DNA of 64,000 nt from Lobulomyces angularis (lineage: Eukaryota > Chytridiomycota > Chytridiomycetes > Lobulomycetales > Lobulomycetaceae): the NCBI GenBank assembly GCA_027604685.1, contig JADHYX010000059.1, positions 1 to 64,000 on the forward strand. The letters run 5' to 3'. Under the pieces are notes generated by a model. It was not told where the DNA came from. It ran no database searches and saw only the letters and a program-made list of their open reading frames with translations. The translations under genes and the position numbers were made by a program. This document shows, piece after piece, positions 1 to 11,603 of this stretch (its first letter is position 1; each line of letters begins with the position of its first letter).

Positions 1-281
1 TTATCACATTTAATAATATTAAAAAGTTTAATAAGATATTAATTAAAGAAAAAAAAAAAAATTAAAATTACAAAAACTTTTTATTTTATAAAAATTTTGT
101 ACTTAATGTGAAAAAAAATTTTGGTTATCTATTGTGGAAGTTAAAGTTTATCAAATAAACAACAATCCAGTTTTTTGACGTTGAAAAAATGTAGTCAAAT
201 AAACTAATTAAATTTGAATTTCTACACTAGTAAAAATAAACTTTTGAACTTATTTCCTACTTATTAGATGGTAAATTTTCG

Positions 282-3200
282 TCACATTCTCCTGAATTCT
301 AAATAATGCTTATTTAATAAAAGGAATTTAGATACATTTAAAACAAATACCAAATTTAAATTTTCCAATTCTTCGCTCAGAGCATTCTGGTGCATACTTG
401 TTTCAGTGATATCCGTATCTATTGGAATTTGCTTGTTTGAAAAACTTTTTCTTTTTTTTTTGTTCACTTTATCTTGCATGATTTTATTTACACTTTGAAT
501 AGTATCTTCATTTTCTGAAGCTTTTTTAATTAAATCTTTTAATTCTTTCTCAAATTCTTCCACCAAAATTTTCATTTCGGTGCTTTTTAATTTCTTTCCC
601 TTAAAAATGAAAAAAAAAAATTTAAACTCCCTAATTTTTTTTTTACTGTATAGTATCACCTTCAATAGTATTTCTTCGAAATGTTTTTGCACTCCTTTTT
701 CATGAAGCTTATCTTGAAAATAGGGTAATCCTTCCACAAATTTTCTGAAACTTTTTTCATTTGAGTATGGTATTAAACTTAAACAAAATGCTATATCTCT
801 CCACTGTCTACAATTCGATGAGTTTTTAAATCGAAGGCAGAGCTTTTCCACAAGATTGTCTAAATGCTGGGCCTTATGAAAAAATAAGTGGAAAATGCAC
901 TACATGCTTCTCACCTTTTTAACAAACGAAAATAAGAATTCCATAATCTTTTTAAAATCGGCCTCTTCCACACCTTTAATAAAATTTCCGTTTGAATCTA
1001 TTTCGGTGTTACTAAGATTACTAATTATATCAGGTAAATTGTTATAAACTGAATTATCCTTAGTACTCAATTCTGTAAAAAACAATCTACTCAAATCCCT
1101 CAATTTCACTTCTTTACTTTCAATTAACTTAGCTATTTCACTAATCTGACCTTTCACTTTTACCATACCATTCAAAATTAAATGTGTTAGAACCATCAAT
1201 GTATTTTTTTGAACTTCAAGATCTGAATCACTTAGTCTACCATATATGTAATGAATATTTTCGTCTATCAAGTTGTTGAAACTAACAGCTAGATCCCCTA
1301 ATCCAATTACAAGGTTAGAACGTGTAATCGGGTCTTGACACTTTTCCAAAATGGTAAATAATAGTCTTAAATTGTTCTCGCAAAATTCTGAACTGATGCA
1401 CATAAATTTTGACAAAGTTAATGTAGCAATCGTTTGCAATGTCTCGTCCTATACCAAAATTGTTCATTCAAATAAAATATAAAAAGGTGACATACTGCAA
1501 AAGAACTGTTATTATTGCAAATAAAAACAATCAGCGGACCAAATACAGCAAGCAATGAATTTTCCCCAAATAAGATCTCTTTTTCCCTAATTATATTTAT
1601 GGCTTCGGTAAATTCATCTTCAACAGTACCAGAAACTAAATCCAAATCACTTTGGTTTTTCTTTGGAGTTTTTAAGCTGTCTGCTATAACAAAATTAATC
1701 AGCTACTTTGCGAATGTGCATACCTGAATTTTTTCTTTGTTTCCATTCGGATTCAATTAATTCCAAATAAACTATCTGTTTAATAGCTACATGGCCAACG
1801 ACAAAGCACAATTTGGAGAGTTCAAATGCAGAAACATTTTCCCCTTCTTCAGAATTGCCAAATTCTCTTTTGCATACGTTTTCAGATCGCATTGTTTCAT
1901 CTTCACCTGACTTAGTACTGGACTCAGATATGTTTAACCCAGCACTGAATGTTTTCGTAACCATATCCATATCCATGCCTTCCGTATTCCCAATGCTGAA
2001 AACAGAAGAGGAGAGTTTTTTTATAACTTCTCCCATAATCACATCTGGATGTTCACTTAAAGTGTAAATTACATTTACAGCTTCTTGAGCGAATGAAAAC
2101 CTAAAAATTAATCTATTTTCGTATTTTAAAATTTTACCATGAGTAAACTTGATTTCTAACCTCTAGCATTAAATCGCAAAGCCTAGCAAAAAGTGGGTGT
2201 GTGGTAGGCATTCTTCTTGATAGTTCTATATAGAGAAAAATTAATAAGATTCTTTATTGTACCCCTTTTGTTTCCTTTGCCTAAATACTGCAATGCAACA
2301 CAAGTCTGACGGGCAAGAAGTAAGTCATCCTGAAAAAAATTAGTCAGTGCCTGTATTTTCAACAAATTTATAAACCTTTGCAACATCGCCTAAGCCGACT
2401 TTTAGAAGCAAGTCAAAGTTATTTTCTATTATATCACTGTTAGAATTGCCCATCATAGACAAAATTATTAAAGCACCCCTTCTTCTAAATGAAGGATTTT
2501 TTTTCCCCGCCCCTAGCAAAAGCGGCATTAGTTTTTTTAGAAATATTAATTGTTACCAAATATATTCCATAAAGTATCAACTAGGGAATCTTCAACGTAG
2601 CCTTTACTGACCATAAATATAATTAATTGCTCAAGACTAGTTAATTCCGCTAAACTCATCTTTAGAGTCAACTTAATTAAGTTTTCTGCCACTACAAAGT
2701 TATCCTCTAATATTCCTTGTGAAGGGTATTGGCGAAAAAAAACCTCCAAATAACATTTAGCTAAATGTTCTTTAATACTTCCTTTTATGGGTTTTTCCTC
2801 ATATCCATCATTGTTAACTTGCTGAGTTTCAAATGTAGGCTTTGTTGAAACTTCTTTTTCCCAAATTTTATGTACCATCCTCCTAATTCCCGGCTTTTCA
2901 AAAAATTAAATCTTTTTTGATAATCAAGTTACCTCAGAACATTCCATTCCAAACATATGAATAGTAACGAAAAAATTCATTGCTTCAATAATTTCCTGTT
3001 TTTTATTGGAGGACAGTATATCCAGCATGGTTTTGCAAGAGTCTTTAATTTTTTGGCAGTATTTAACACCGTCAGCATAATACAACATTAATTTTCCCAG
3101 AGCTTCGGAATTTTCAATACCCGAATCTGTCTGTGGCGAGTTGTTTTCAATGTCAATGTGAGTAGTTTCAAATTTCATATCGGAGTGTCTTTCCTTATTT

Positions 3201-5087
3201 ATATTTTCATTGGGATCTTCACTTTCAAATATCTCTGACTTAACAATTTCGTCTTCCTCAACTGCCTCTTCAGCGGACGTAGTAGGAGGGCATTCGTTGA
3301 ATTGAAGTATCTTTTTAAATTCGTCATATTCTTGAGGCAATCGTGACTTAAAATTCTCTTCTATTTGTTGCAATCGTTTTAAAAATAACTCTTCACTCAA
3401 CTTTGCTCTGTCCTGTTTAAACATCACGTAAGGTGAGGTTTCAATTAACTTCACTAACAATTTAATTGCATTAGTTCTAACAGAGATGGAGGCATCGTTA
3501 ATTCTGTTGATAGCTAAAGACAAAATTTTTATTCGAAAATTCACTGGTTTTACAGGAATTAAATTTGCTCTAACAAATTAGAAGTTTTCAAATTGTTGTT
3601 TAATACGTACTCAGCTAACTTCGTCAATACATGCAAATCTTTTATTCTTACATGAGCATTCTTATCCCTCAACCTTTCTATTAAAATTTCGTAAAATGAG
3701 TTAATTTGAAATAAATTATTGTTTGCAAAATTCTGATTTCTTGTGCTGAACAAATACTGAATTAGGTTTCCTGTTACTTCCAACATGCAACAACGAATTG
3801 TATATGACTATGCAATATTATTCTGATATGGTGTACTTTTTAAAAAATGTACCTGTGAGTCTAGTAAGTTTTTCAACTCTATCATGTGTTTTAAAAATTC
3901 CTTAGGTATGAGTTCAGATAGGTTTAGCAAAAAAATGGAAAGAATTTTTGCTTCTTTTAAGTCTTTGTCGGTTAGTTCCGTTTCTTTAATTTCCCTTAAA
4001 GCAAGTGAAAAATAAATAAGAAAATTATAATTACATTAAAACTTCATTAATTAATTTGTTATTGTTGCAATTTTCCACTAAAATTTCAAAAAACTTTGCC
4101 ATAGGTTCTGCCAAGTGTTCTTCCCTTAAGCTTTGTAAAACAAGCTGGCGAATTTCTTAAAAAAAATAAAATTAAGAATTAAGTTGATGTAAACTCACCA
4201 AAATTGCTGTTATACTCAATAACTGCAACTGTTAAAATTGATAAACAATTCATTTTAATCTTTGTAATTTTTAAGTTGTCTGCATCATCCATAATCAGGG
4301 TTATGGATTTTATCAACATGCTAACTCAAAAGTTAAAAATGGGAAACGGACTATTTACCTTATTAATGCTTGTCGATCAGGAACGGAGATGATAATTCTT
4401 TTCAAATCTAACGTCAACAAAGACATAAAGTTGTCTAAAGCCTTAATCTTAAAAGCATTCCAAGTGTAGCTATAAATATCTACTTTTTCCAAATTTATAT
4501 TTCCTTTTGAACGGCTGCGTTCGCCAGCTCCGCTTAAAGTGCTCTTCTTTTTTTTTTTCAAATCTGGATTATTTCGTCCCAGTTCTTGAATTTCAGCCTT
4601 ACTTCGATGTTCGGCTAATTCAATTAACCAGTGCTGCAAAAGGGCATAAACTTTAAGTGGTTTAGAAAAATCTTGTGGATTAATTTGAGACTCCTCGGTT
4701 TTAACGTGATCCATCAAAAAAGAAAAAGCTGTTTAAGTGATATCAGTAAATTAAAAAGTTATTAATTAGATTATACCCGTAATCAGCGAGTCCGTTAGTT
4801 TTTCCGAGTTTTTATTTGAAAGCAACTTAAAATTATGAAGAAGTGCCTTTATTGAAAAATACCAGGAGGGTTCTAGAATAGAAAGATCGTTAGACGTTAT
4901 CGCGTCAAGTATGTCTAAAAACAATAGTTACAAACTACATGCAGATTTCCTTACCATCCAGTAATTTTGAAACCTTTTGGTCGTCTGCAAAGGTAGGCAA
5001 ATCTAATTCACAAATATACAATTCACTTTCTGGTTGGATTTTATGGATTGAGATAAGCTCTGCATCTAATTGAAAATCCAAACTCAT
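282..5087 (-). CDS. CND1: Condensin complex subunit 1 (CAP-D2/Cnd1/Ycs4-like)
   Basis: This is the HEAT-repeat regulatory subunit of condensin, which compacts mitotic chromosomes with the SMC2/SMC4 ATPases. The start is ATG at 5087 (MSLDFQLDAEL...) and the stop is at 282. About a dozen exons are joined by very short introns. Family-specific blocks appear in the right order: RRGALIILSMMGN (about 2470), LSKLCFVVGHVAIKQIVYLE (about 1790), GLGDLAVSFNNLIDENIHYI followed by VLTHLILNGMVKVKGQISEI (about 1150-1310), and CLSLIPYSNEKSFRKFVEGL (about 740-800). The last two lie in the conserved C-terminal Cnd1 domain. An acidic, Ser-rich linker (about 3120-3290) is probably disordered. The C-terminal tail after the Cnd1 domain is Lys-rich. 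The head-to-head neighbour is PWP2. The family assignment is firm; exact splice sites in the N-terminal third are not all verified. Confidence 0.93.
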
Positions 5088-5748
5088 TCACAATTTTTAT
5101 GGGTTTTGACAGGGGTTTTAAATTAAAGTTTTAGCCTATAAAATTTTTAACAATTGGATTGATGGTTTTTTGAATCGCAACTCCAGCCAATTATTATCAG
5201 TTAAAAATACAAATCAAATATTGTTAGGAACAGGAAGTTAAGAAAACTTCTTTGATCAAAACAAAAAACTTTGAATTCACAAGAATGAGCAAAAATAAGT
5301 TGTACTAACTTGAAATAAAGTTAAGAATTTAACGATAGTATCCTAATTTTTGCATAATATTTAAATAGTTAAATTTATTTAGTCGATATTAAGTTTTTCA
5401 GCTATTAGAATGCTCAATCAGACTGAATGTTCTAATTTAAAATTATTAGGATTGTAATACTTCAACAAAAGTCTTGCATTGAATCCAATTTTACACTCTA
5501 AAGCATCTGATGTATCATCCATTGAAGAAATTAATGTACAGGTTTCAAATATTTCAACAATACTGCATGAGTGCATGCATTGTAAATATTTTTTTTTATG
5601 GCATTGAGAGTACAATTCGAAAATCACTTCTACTTCCTCATACACTACTTTTATTCTAAAAACAAAAATTGTCTTAAGAATTTTTATTTTTATTTTTATT
5701 TTATTTTTTTTGGAAAAATTTATTTAATTTATATAACATCTGTATAAA
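5088..5748. other. Region upstream of CND1 and PWP2
   Basis: This 660-bp AT-rich stretch separates the CND1 start (minus) from the PWP2 start (plus) and must hold both promoters. The only coding signal is a 75-codon minus-strand frame, listed separately. A pyrimidine-rich run at about 5680-5712 lies just before PWP2. I recognise no regulatory motif. Confidence 0.5.
5418..5645 (-). CDS. Possible small gene, unknown product (75 codons)
   Basis: An open frame starts at ATG 5645 (MYEEVEVIFELYSQCHKKK) and stops at 5418. It can be extended upstream in frame to a good acceptor (TTTTTGTTTTTAG at about 5662), which would add IKVV and suggests this may be a second exon. No convincing first exon with a GT donor fits in the 90 bp before PWP2 exon 1. 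The composition (mixed hydrophobic, Cys-containing, not low-complexity) is more protein-like than the surrounding spacer. I do not recognise a family. It could equally be chance open sequence in a shared promoter. Confidence 0.3.
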   Translation of the reverse strand: MYEEVEVIFELYSQCHKKKYLQCMHSCSIVEIFETCTLISSMDDTSDALECKIGFNARLLLKYYNPNNFKLEHSV

Positions 5749-8700
5749 ATGAAACTGAATCATAAATTCACCAATTTGATGGGATCTGTTTATACAGGTG
5801 GAAATATTATATTTGATGAGAATAAACTCATTAGCCCTGTTGGAAATAGAGTTTCTGTTTTCGATTTAGTAAAGTATGCCAGTTTAAAAATTTTAATTTC
5901 CAAATTTTTTTTCTATACTGCATAAACAAAATAATAATCATAAAAAATAGTAATAAATCTCATACTTTAGCTTGTGAAAATCGGTGCGATATAATGACAA
6001 TTGCACTTTCACCAAATGGAAATCTTTTAATTACTATAGATGAAGGTATGTTTAATTTTTGTTGGTTCTTTAATTAAGTTACTGTACAGAGGGACGAGGC
6101 TTGTTAATAAACTTTAAAAGAGGAATAATTTTAGCTCAAAACAACTTTAAAAAACCCGTTAAAAACTTAAAATTCTCTCCAGATGGAAAATATTTTGCGA
6201 TTACGTTAGGAAAGCAAATTCAGGTGTGGAAAACTCCCAATTTTAATAGAGAATTTAGCCCGTTTCAGTTGCATAGAACCTATACTGGTCACTATGAAGA
6301 CGTGTTGCATATATCTTGGTCAAACTGTAGTGAATTTTTTATCACCGCCAGCAAGGATATGACTTGCAGGATCTATTCGTTAAACCCCATTGAAGGTTCA
6401 TAAAATTTTAAAACTCATATTTACAAATCGCTCAAACAAAAATTTGTAGATTTTATTCCTGTTCTTTTAAGTGGACACCGTGATAGCGTTGTTGGTGCAT
6501 GGTTCGGAAACACTGATATGAGTGTTGTTTATTCTGTTTCCAAAGATGGAACTTTGATTGAATGGCGAAAAGTTTTGCTAAATCCAGGTAAATACAATAA
6601 AAAATACATTTGTATTACTTATTGGAGGTAGATTTTGGTGAAAAATATCATCCCGTAAAAAAAAAGAGAGGGCAGGTTCTTCCTCCAGTAAAAAAGACTT
6701 ATAAATGGAAACTTCATGCAAAGCACTATTTTTTACAGAATCACGCAAAAGTTGTTTCTACATCTTTTCATCAAGAAAGTAAATTGCTAACCGTGGGTTT
6801 TAATTCTGGAATCTTCGGAATATGGGAATTACCAGAATTTATTTGCGTTCACACTTTAAGGTAAATTTTTTAATACTATGTTATTGCACTAAAATTGTTT
6901 CTTACAGCATTTCCCAGAACAAAATCACCTCCGTTGCTGTAAATCCTACTGGAGAATGGTTGGCTTTTGGTTGTGCCGCTTTAGGACAGCTCTTAGTTTG
7001 GGAATGGCAATCAGAATCATATATTTTAAAGCAACAAGGTCACCATTATGATATCAACACAATTTCCTTTTCTCCAGATGGTCAGTTTATCGCGACCGGT
7101 GCAGATGATGGCAAACTTAAGCTTTGGAATACTCAATCCGGATTTTGTTTTGTTACATTCAATCAACATAGTGCAGCTATTACTGGAACTCAATTTACCA
7201 CTAAAAATTCAATATTATTTTCCTCCTCCTTGGATGGTACTGTTAGAGCCTTTGATTTAGTGCGTTACAGAAATTTTAAGACTTTTACTGCTCCTAAACC
7301 AGTACAATTTTCATGCCTTTCAGTCGATCCAAGTGGGGAAGTAGTTTGCGCCGGTAGTAACGATACATTTGAAATTTTTATCTGGTCTGTTATTACTGGT
7401 AATTTGTTGGACATATATACCGGCCATGAAGGCCCAGTTAGTGCTTTGCAATTTTCTCCTACTGATGGATCTCTTGTTTCATCATCGTGGGATAAGGTTC
7501 AAATCTTACATTTAATTTTTCTTTAATTTTTTTGTTTTCCAGACAATTAGGGTTTGGGACGTGTTTAGTAGAGATACCAATGTTGAAGTATTCCAAATGG
7601 ATTCAGAAATTTTGTCAGTTTCTTTCCGTCCTGATGGAGCGCAGATAGCTTGCTCTACTTTAGAAGGCAATATTTCTTTTTGGGACATCAAGGAAGGGAA
7701 GATGGACTATTATATTGAAGGAAAAAAGGACTTGATAGGCGGTAGAACAACAGGATCCCTTATTACCGCTAAGAATCAGCATTTTGAATCAATAACCTAC
7801 TCTGCTGATGGGTCTTGTATATTAGGAGGTGGTACTAGTAAATATATTTGCGTTTATGATATAATCAGTAAACAACTTTTAAAAAAGTACCAGTTAACAA
7901 AAAATAGATCCTTTGATGGTGTATTAGATCAATTAAATTCAAAAAACATGACTGAAGCTGGAGATATAAATGCAATTGATGATGAGGATTACTCTGATTT
8001 GGAAGAAAGAATGGACAAAAGTTTACCTGGTGCAAAAATTGATCCGTCTTTAAGAAAAACTAAAAAGACGATCAAGGTAAAGTCAGTTTTGTTTTCCCCC
8101 ACCGCTAGGTCGTTTGCATGTGCAACTACCCAAGGTTTGGTAGTATATTCCTTAGATGACTATTTATTGTTTGATCCTTTTGATTTGGAAATTGATGTTA
8201 CTCCAGATTCTGTTTTAGAATTATGCAAAGAAGGAGATTTTTTAAAAGCAATAATTTTTTCTTTCAAATTAGGAGAGAGAGAACTCCAAAATTTTGTTTT
8301 TAAATCAATACCTAGTGAATTAAGTACCATAGAATTGATTATTCAAGGTATACCTACTAAGTATTTAGAGAAACTTGTGAAATATTTATGCTTTTTAATG
8401 GAAAACAATGATGTGGAAGATTCTCAGCTAAAAAATAAAAAATTGGAGTTAAATGGAACTGGAAGTAATTTAAATTCAACTACCAATTCAGCAATAAATC
8501 ACTACAACAACAATAACAATAATAGAATAGAATTTATATTGAGTTGGTTAACTTTAACTTTCAAGATTCATGGTAGATTTTTTAAAGATAGAAAATATGA
8601 GTTTGGCTCAGTGTTGAGACTGTGTCGAAAAAGGATTGGTGAAGTTTATGATGATTTAAGTGAAGTGTAAGTGTAAAAAAAATTTTGGAAAAAGTTAAAA

Positions 8701-8988
8701 TTTTTTTTTTAACAATATAAAATTTCAATTTATTTATTTATTTTTTTTTTGTTCAGTTGTGATAGTAATACCTATGCATTACAGTATATTCTTCATGCCA
8801 TAAATCAAAAGCAAAAAAAAAAAGACGATAACGAAAAAATCTTTTTAAGCAACGGAAAATTTTTAAGGGAAGAAATTAATGAGGAGGAAGATACACTAGA
8901 GGATAAAATAGAGGGAGCATATAATTTAAATAATTTTAATGCAACTAACGAAAATCCTAATACTATGGAAGACATTTTGGGATTTTAA
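5749..8988 (+). CDS. PWP2: Periodic tryptophan protein 2 (PWP2/UTP1), SSU processome WD40 protein
   Basis: PWP2 is a tandem WD40 protein of the UTP-B subcomplex, needed in the nucleolus for early pre-18S rRNA cleavages. The N-terminus reads MKLNHKFTNLMGSVYTGGN then LISPVGNRVSVFDL, the classic PWP2 opening. WD repeats follow in many exons (for example HHYDINTISFSPDGQFIATG, GHEGPVSALQFSPTDGSLVS). After the propellers comes the acidic linker DEDYSDLEERMDKSLPGA, and then the Utp12-type C-terminal helical domain (DSVLELCKEGDFLKAIIFSF). A last short intron (about 8667-8756) joins the frame to CDSNTYALQYILHAINQKQK. The protein ends in an acidic tail (MEDILGF). The length, about 900 residues, is normal for the family. 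A Lys/Asn-rich, homopolymer-bearing stretch near 8440-8530 is an insert relative to what I know of the family. Confidence 0.95.
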
Positions 8989-9274
8989 TAGCGAATTTAA
9001 TATTCTTTCAGTATTTTTTATCAGAAAGAGAGCAAACGGATATAGTCTTCAATCATATCATAATAATAATAATGTAATTTTTTAATTATTTTTTTTTTTT
9101 TAAATTAGATAATGTATTACTAAAATAAAATTAAAAGAAAAAAAAAGTATAATTACAAATTAAATAACACAGCATATCTACAAAAAAGTAAAAATTTTTC
9201 AATAAAAATTCCAAAAAGGAAACTTGAAATTTTAAACTAATGGTACAAAATACAGGGAAAAAAGGAAAAAAAAC
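8989..9274. other. Convergent 3' spacer between PWP2 and the cystathionine lyase gene
   Basis: AT-rich spacer between two convergent genes. It contains a short (AAT)n run near 9060-9074 and A/T homopolymers. Several AATAAA-like signals could serve for 3' end formation on either strand. I see nothing else. Confidence 0.5.
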
Positions 9275-10703
9275 CTAGCAAAAACCAGCTAATTCTAGAC
9301 TTTGCTTAAGATCCATGATTAAATCATCGGCATCTTCGATACCAATACATAAACGTACCAAATCCTCAGGAAACTCCCTTTCCTTCCTAACTGCAGCTGG
9401 AATAGAAGCATGACTCATATGACATGGCATGCTAAATAGAATAAATTTAAATCTAAAAAAAATTTTTTTACCTTATTAAAGAATTTATGCAGCCAAAACT
9501 AACACTTATTGTAAAAAGTTTGCAATTATCAACAATTATTCTACTTTTTTCAACACAACCAGTTTGAAAACTCAACACAGCGCCAAAGCCTTTGGAATAA
9601 CTTTTTAACAGGTGTCCATAATTTGAGTTTTGTTTAATGCCTGGAAAATTTACTTTAAAATTTTTTTTGTATTTTGGCAAAATCTCTTCATTTAGAAATT
9701 CTGCAACTTTTATAGTATTTGATTGTTGCTTCTCTAACCGCAAAGATAAGGTTTTTACACCTCTCAGTAAAAGAAAAGAGTCAAAGGGGCTAAGACCTAC
9801 ACCTGTTGAGTTAATAATTGTGTATATGTTCTAAAAAAACCCTTAAAATTAAATTTACTTTTTCACTTACATTAGCCAATTCAATATCTTTAACTGCAAT
9901 AACTCCAGCCATCAGGTCATGATGGCCGCTTAAAAACTTGGTACCTGAGTGGTATTCAACATCCGCACCAAAAGCTAGAGGAGACATATTCAATGGGGTT
10001 AACATAGTGTTGTCAACAACTACTAGGCAATCTTTAAAGTTGTTTTTAATGAAAGAAACAAGTTTTGGAAGATCCAAAACCTTCATTAAGGGATTTGTAG
10101 GTGACTCTTTTTTTAAAAAAATAAAAAAAACGAATGAAATAAATTTACCAAGAATAACCATTCCAACATTATTTGTAAACTCTTTTTTAATGGATTCAAA
10201 ACAAGTAGTATTCAAATGTGTTACAGTTATATCGCCCTTTTTATTGTAAAAATTTAATAGTCTGTTAGTACCACCGTACAAATCGTCACCTAAGCAGATA
10301 AAAATACTATTAATTTTATGATGGAAATTAAATGATATATACCCAAAATTACTCTATTTTTATGTTTAGGAATTAACTTCAAAAGAACGTCGAGGCAAGT
10401 CATTCCTGAACTAGTTACAAAACTTCTGATTGCAGATTTCATTAATTTTGTTAAGTGAAGTTCTTTTTTAAAAAAAAATTAAGCAAATGCATTGAGAATT
10501 ATATTTAAACCTAAAACAGTTCTAGTTGGATTGCCAGACCGCGTGTAGTCGTATTGACTTCCCCCCAGAGCAGATGATTGTTTAAAAGTGGCAGATTGAT
10601 ATATGGGAGTAGAACAGCTCTGATATTTATCGTTAGGATCAGTCTCCACAGTGCAGCAGATGGTATCATCTTTCCATAAATTTTCTTTTGAATCAGACAA
10701 CAT
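9275..10703 (-). CDS. STR3: Cystathionine beta-lyase (STR3/MetC type, PLP enzyme)
   Basis: This PLP-dependent Cys/Met-metabolism enzyme would cleave cystathionine to homocysteine, pyruvate and ammonia on the way to methionine. The start is ATG at 10703 (MLSDSKENLWKDDTICC). Family blocks follow: PIYQSATFKQSSALGGSQYD and YTRSGNPTR at the substrate end, FVTSSGMTCLDVLLKLI, GDDLYGGTNRLLNFY, VVDNTMLTPLNMSPLAFGAD, and the PLP-lysine block YHSGTKFLSGHHDLMAGVIA. The C-terminus is SMPCHMSHASIPAAVRKERE then EDLVRLCIGIEDADDLIMDL. There are about six exons. The HHDLMAG form of the lysine block favours beta-lyase over gamma-synthase, but a gamma-lyase activity cannot be excluded. A TCACGTGA box lies 168 bp upstream. 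Confidence 0.9.
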
Positions 10704-11603
10704 GATGGAAGGAACGTGTTACAAACAATAAAAGTTTCAAAGAAATAAAAAGTTTGTATATAAAAGAAAATAAAAATTTTTAGGTTTAATTTAAATAATT
10801 AATAAATTGAAAAAGATTTTATTTTTTATGACCAAATAATTTAAAAGAAAATTTTTCCATAACTTGAAAATCACGTGACTCAAAAGTTAAATACAAACAA
10901 CAATGTCCTTAACACAGTAAACAACTTTATATGCTGTTAGAGTTGCGAAATATCCTGTGTAGTTATTATTAATGAAACTAAATACCTCCATCCTGTTAAA
11001 AAAGACTTTTAAAAAAATGTTTTCTTGATTTGACTGAAGTATTATAAATGTTCAAAGTTTTTCAGCAATGACTCAAACTTATCGGTTTATGAAAAAAATA
11101 ACCATTTAAAAGTCATTTTAACATGTCTAGTTCGTGGTGAATTTGTATCGTTACAAAACTAAATTGGTTATGGTGTTTATTAATAAATAAAAATAATTGA
11201 TACTGATTGCTTGATATAAGAAATTTCAAATTAAGGATTTAGTATGTTGAAAGAAATTAAAAAAATGAAGATTTTCATATGTTTCAACCAAAAACACTAA
11301 TTGGAAAGAATTTGGGAGATGGTTGTTGGAGGATTACTGTGACTTAAAAACTGAAAGATGAGATAAGGTTTTTTTACTCTAGATTTAAAAAACTAACTTA
11401 ACTTCATGGCTCTTTTTATATGAACTTACTGATTTTGTTCTTTTCATAAAACTTCCTTCACTAGGCTACTTTCTAATTTTTTTATATAATCATTTAAAAC
11501 AAACATAAATTTGGGGCCAGATGTGATTGGCATTAAATAATTTTTTTAAATAAATTTAGCTATAATTTAAATATTAACTTTACAATTTTAAAACAAATTT
11601 TTA
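10704..11603. other. Divergent intergenic region, 900 bp
   Basis: This region lies between the divergently transcribed cystathionine lyase (minus) and the large unknown gene (plus). I see no open frame worth calling. It holds the palindrome TCACGTGA (listed separately) and an inverted CCAAT (ATTGG) near 11526, about 75 bp before the start of the plus-strand gene. Nothing else is recognised. Confidence 0.5.
10871..10878. promoter_or_regulatory. TCACGTGA palindrome (Cbf1-type E-box) upstream of cystathionine beta-lyase
   Basis: A perfect 8-bp palindrome TCACGTGA lies 168 bp before the lyase start codon. In yeasts this is the preferred site of the bHLH factor Cbf1, which recruits Met4/Met28 to sulfur-assimilation promoters. 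Position and target gene fit that role. The assignment is by motif only. Confidence 0.5.
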
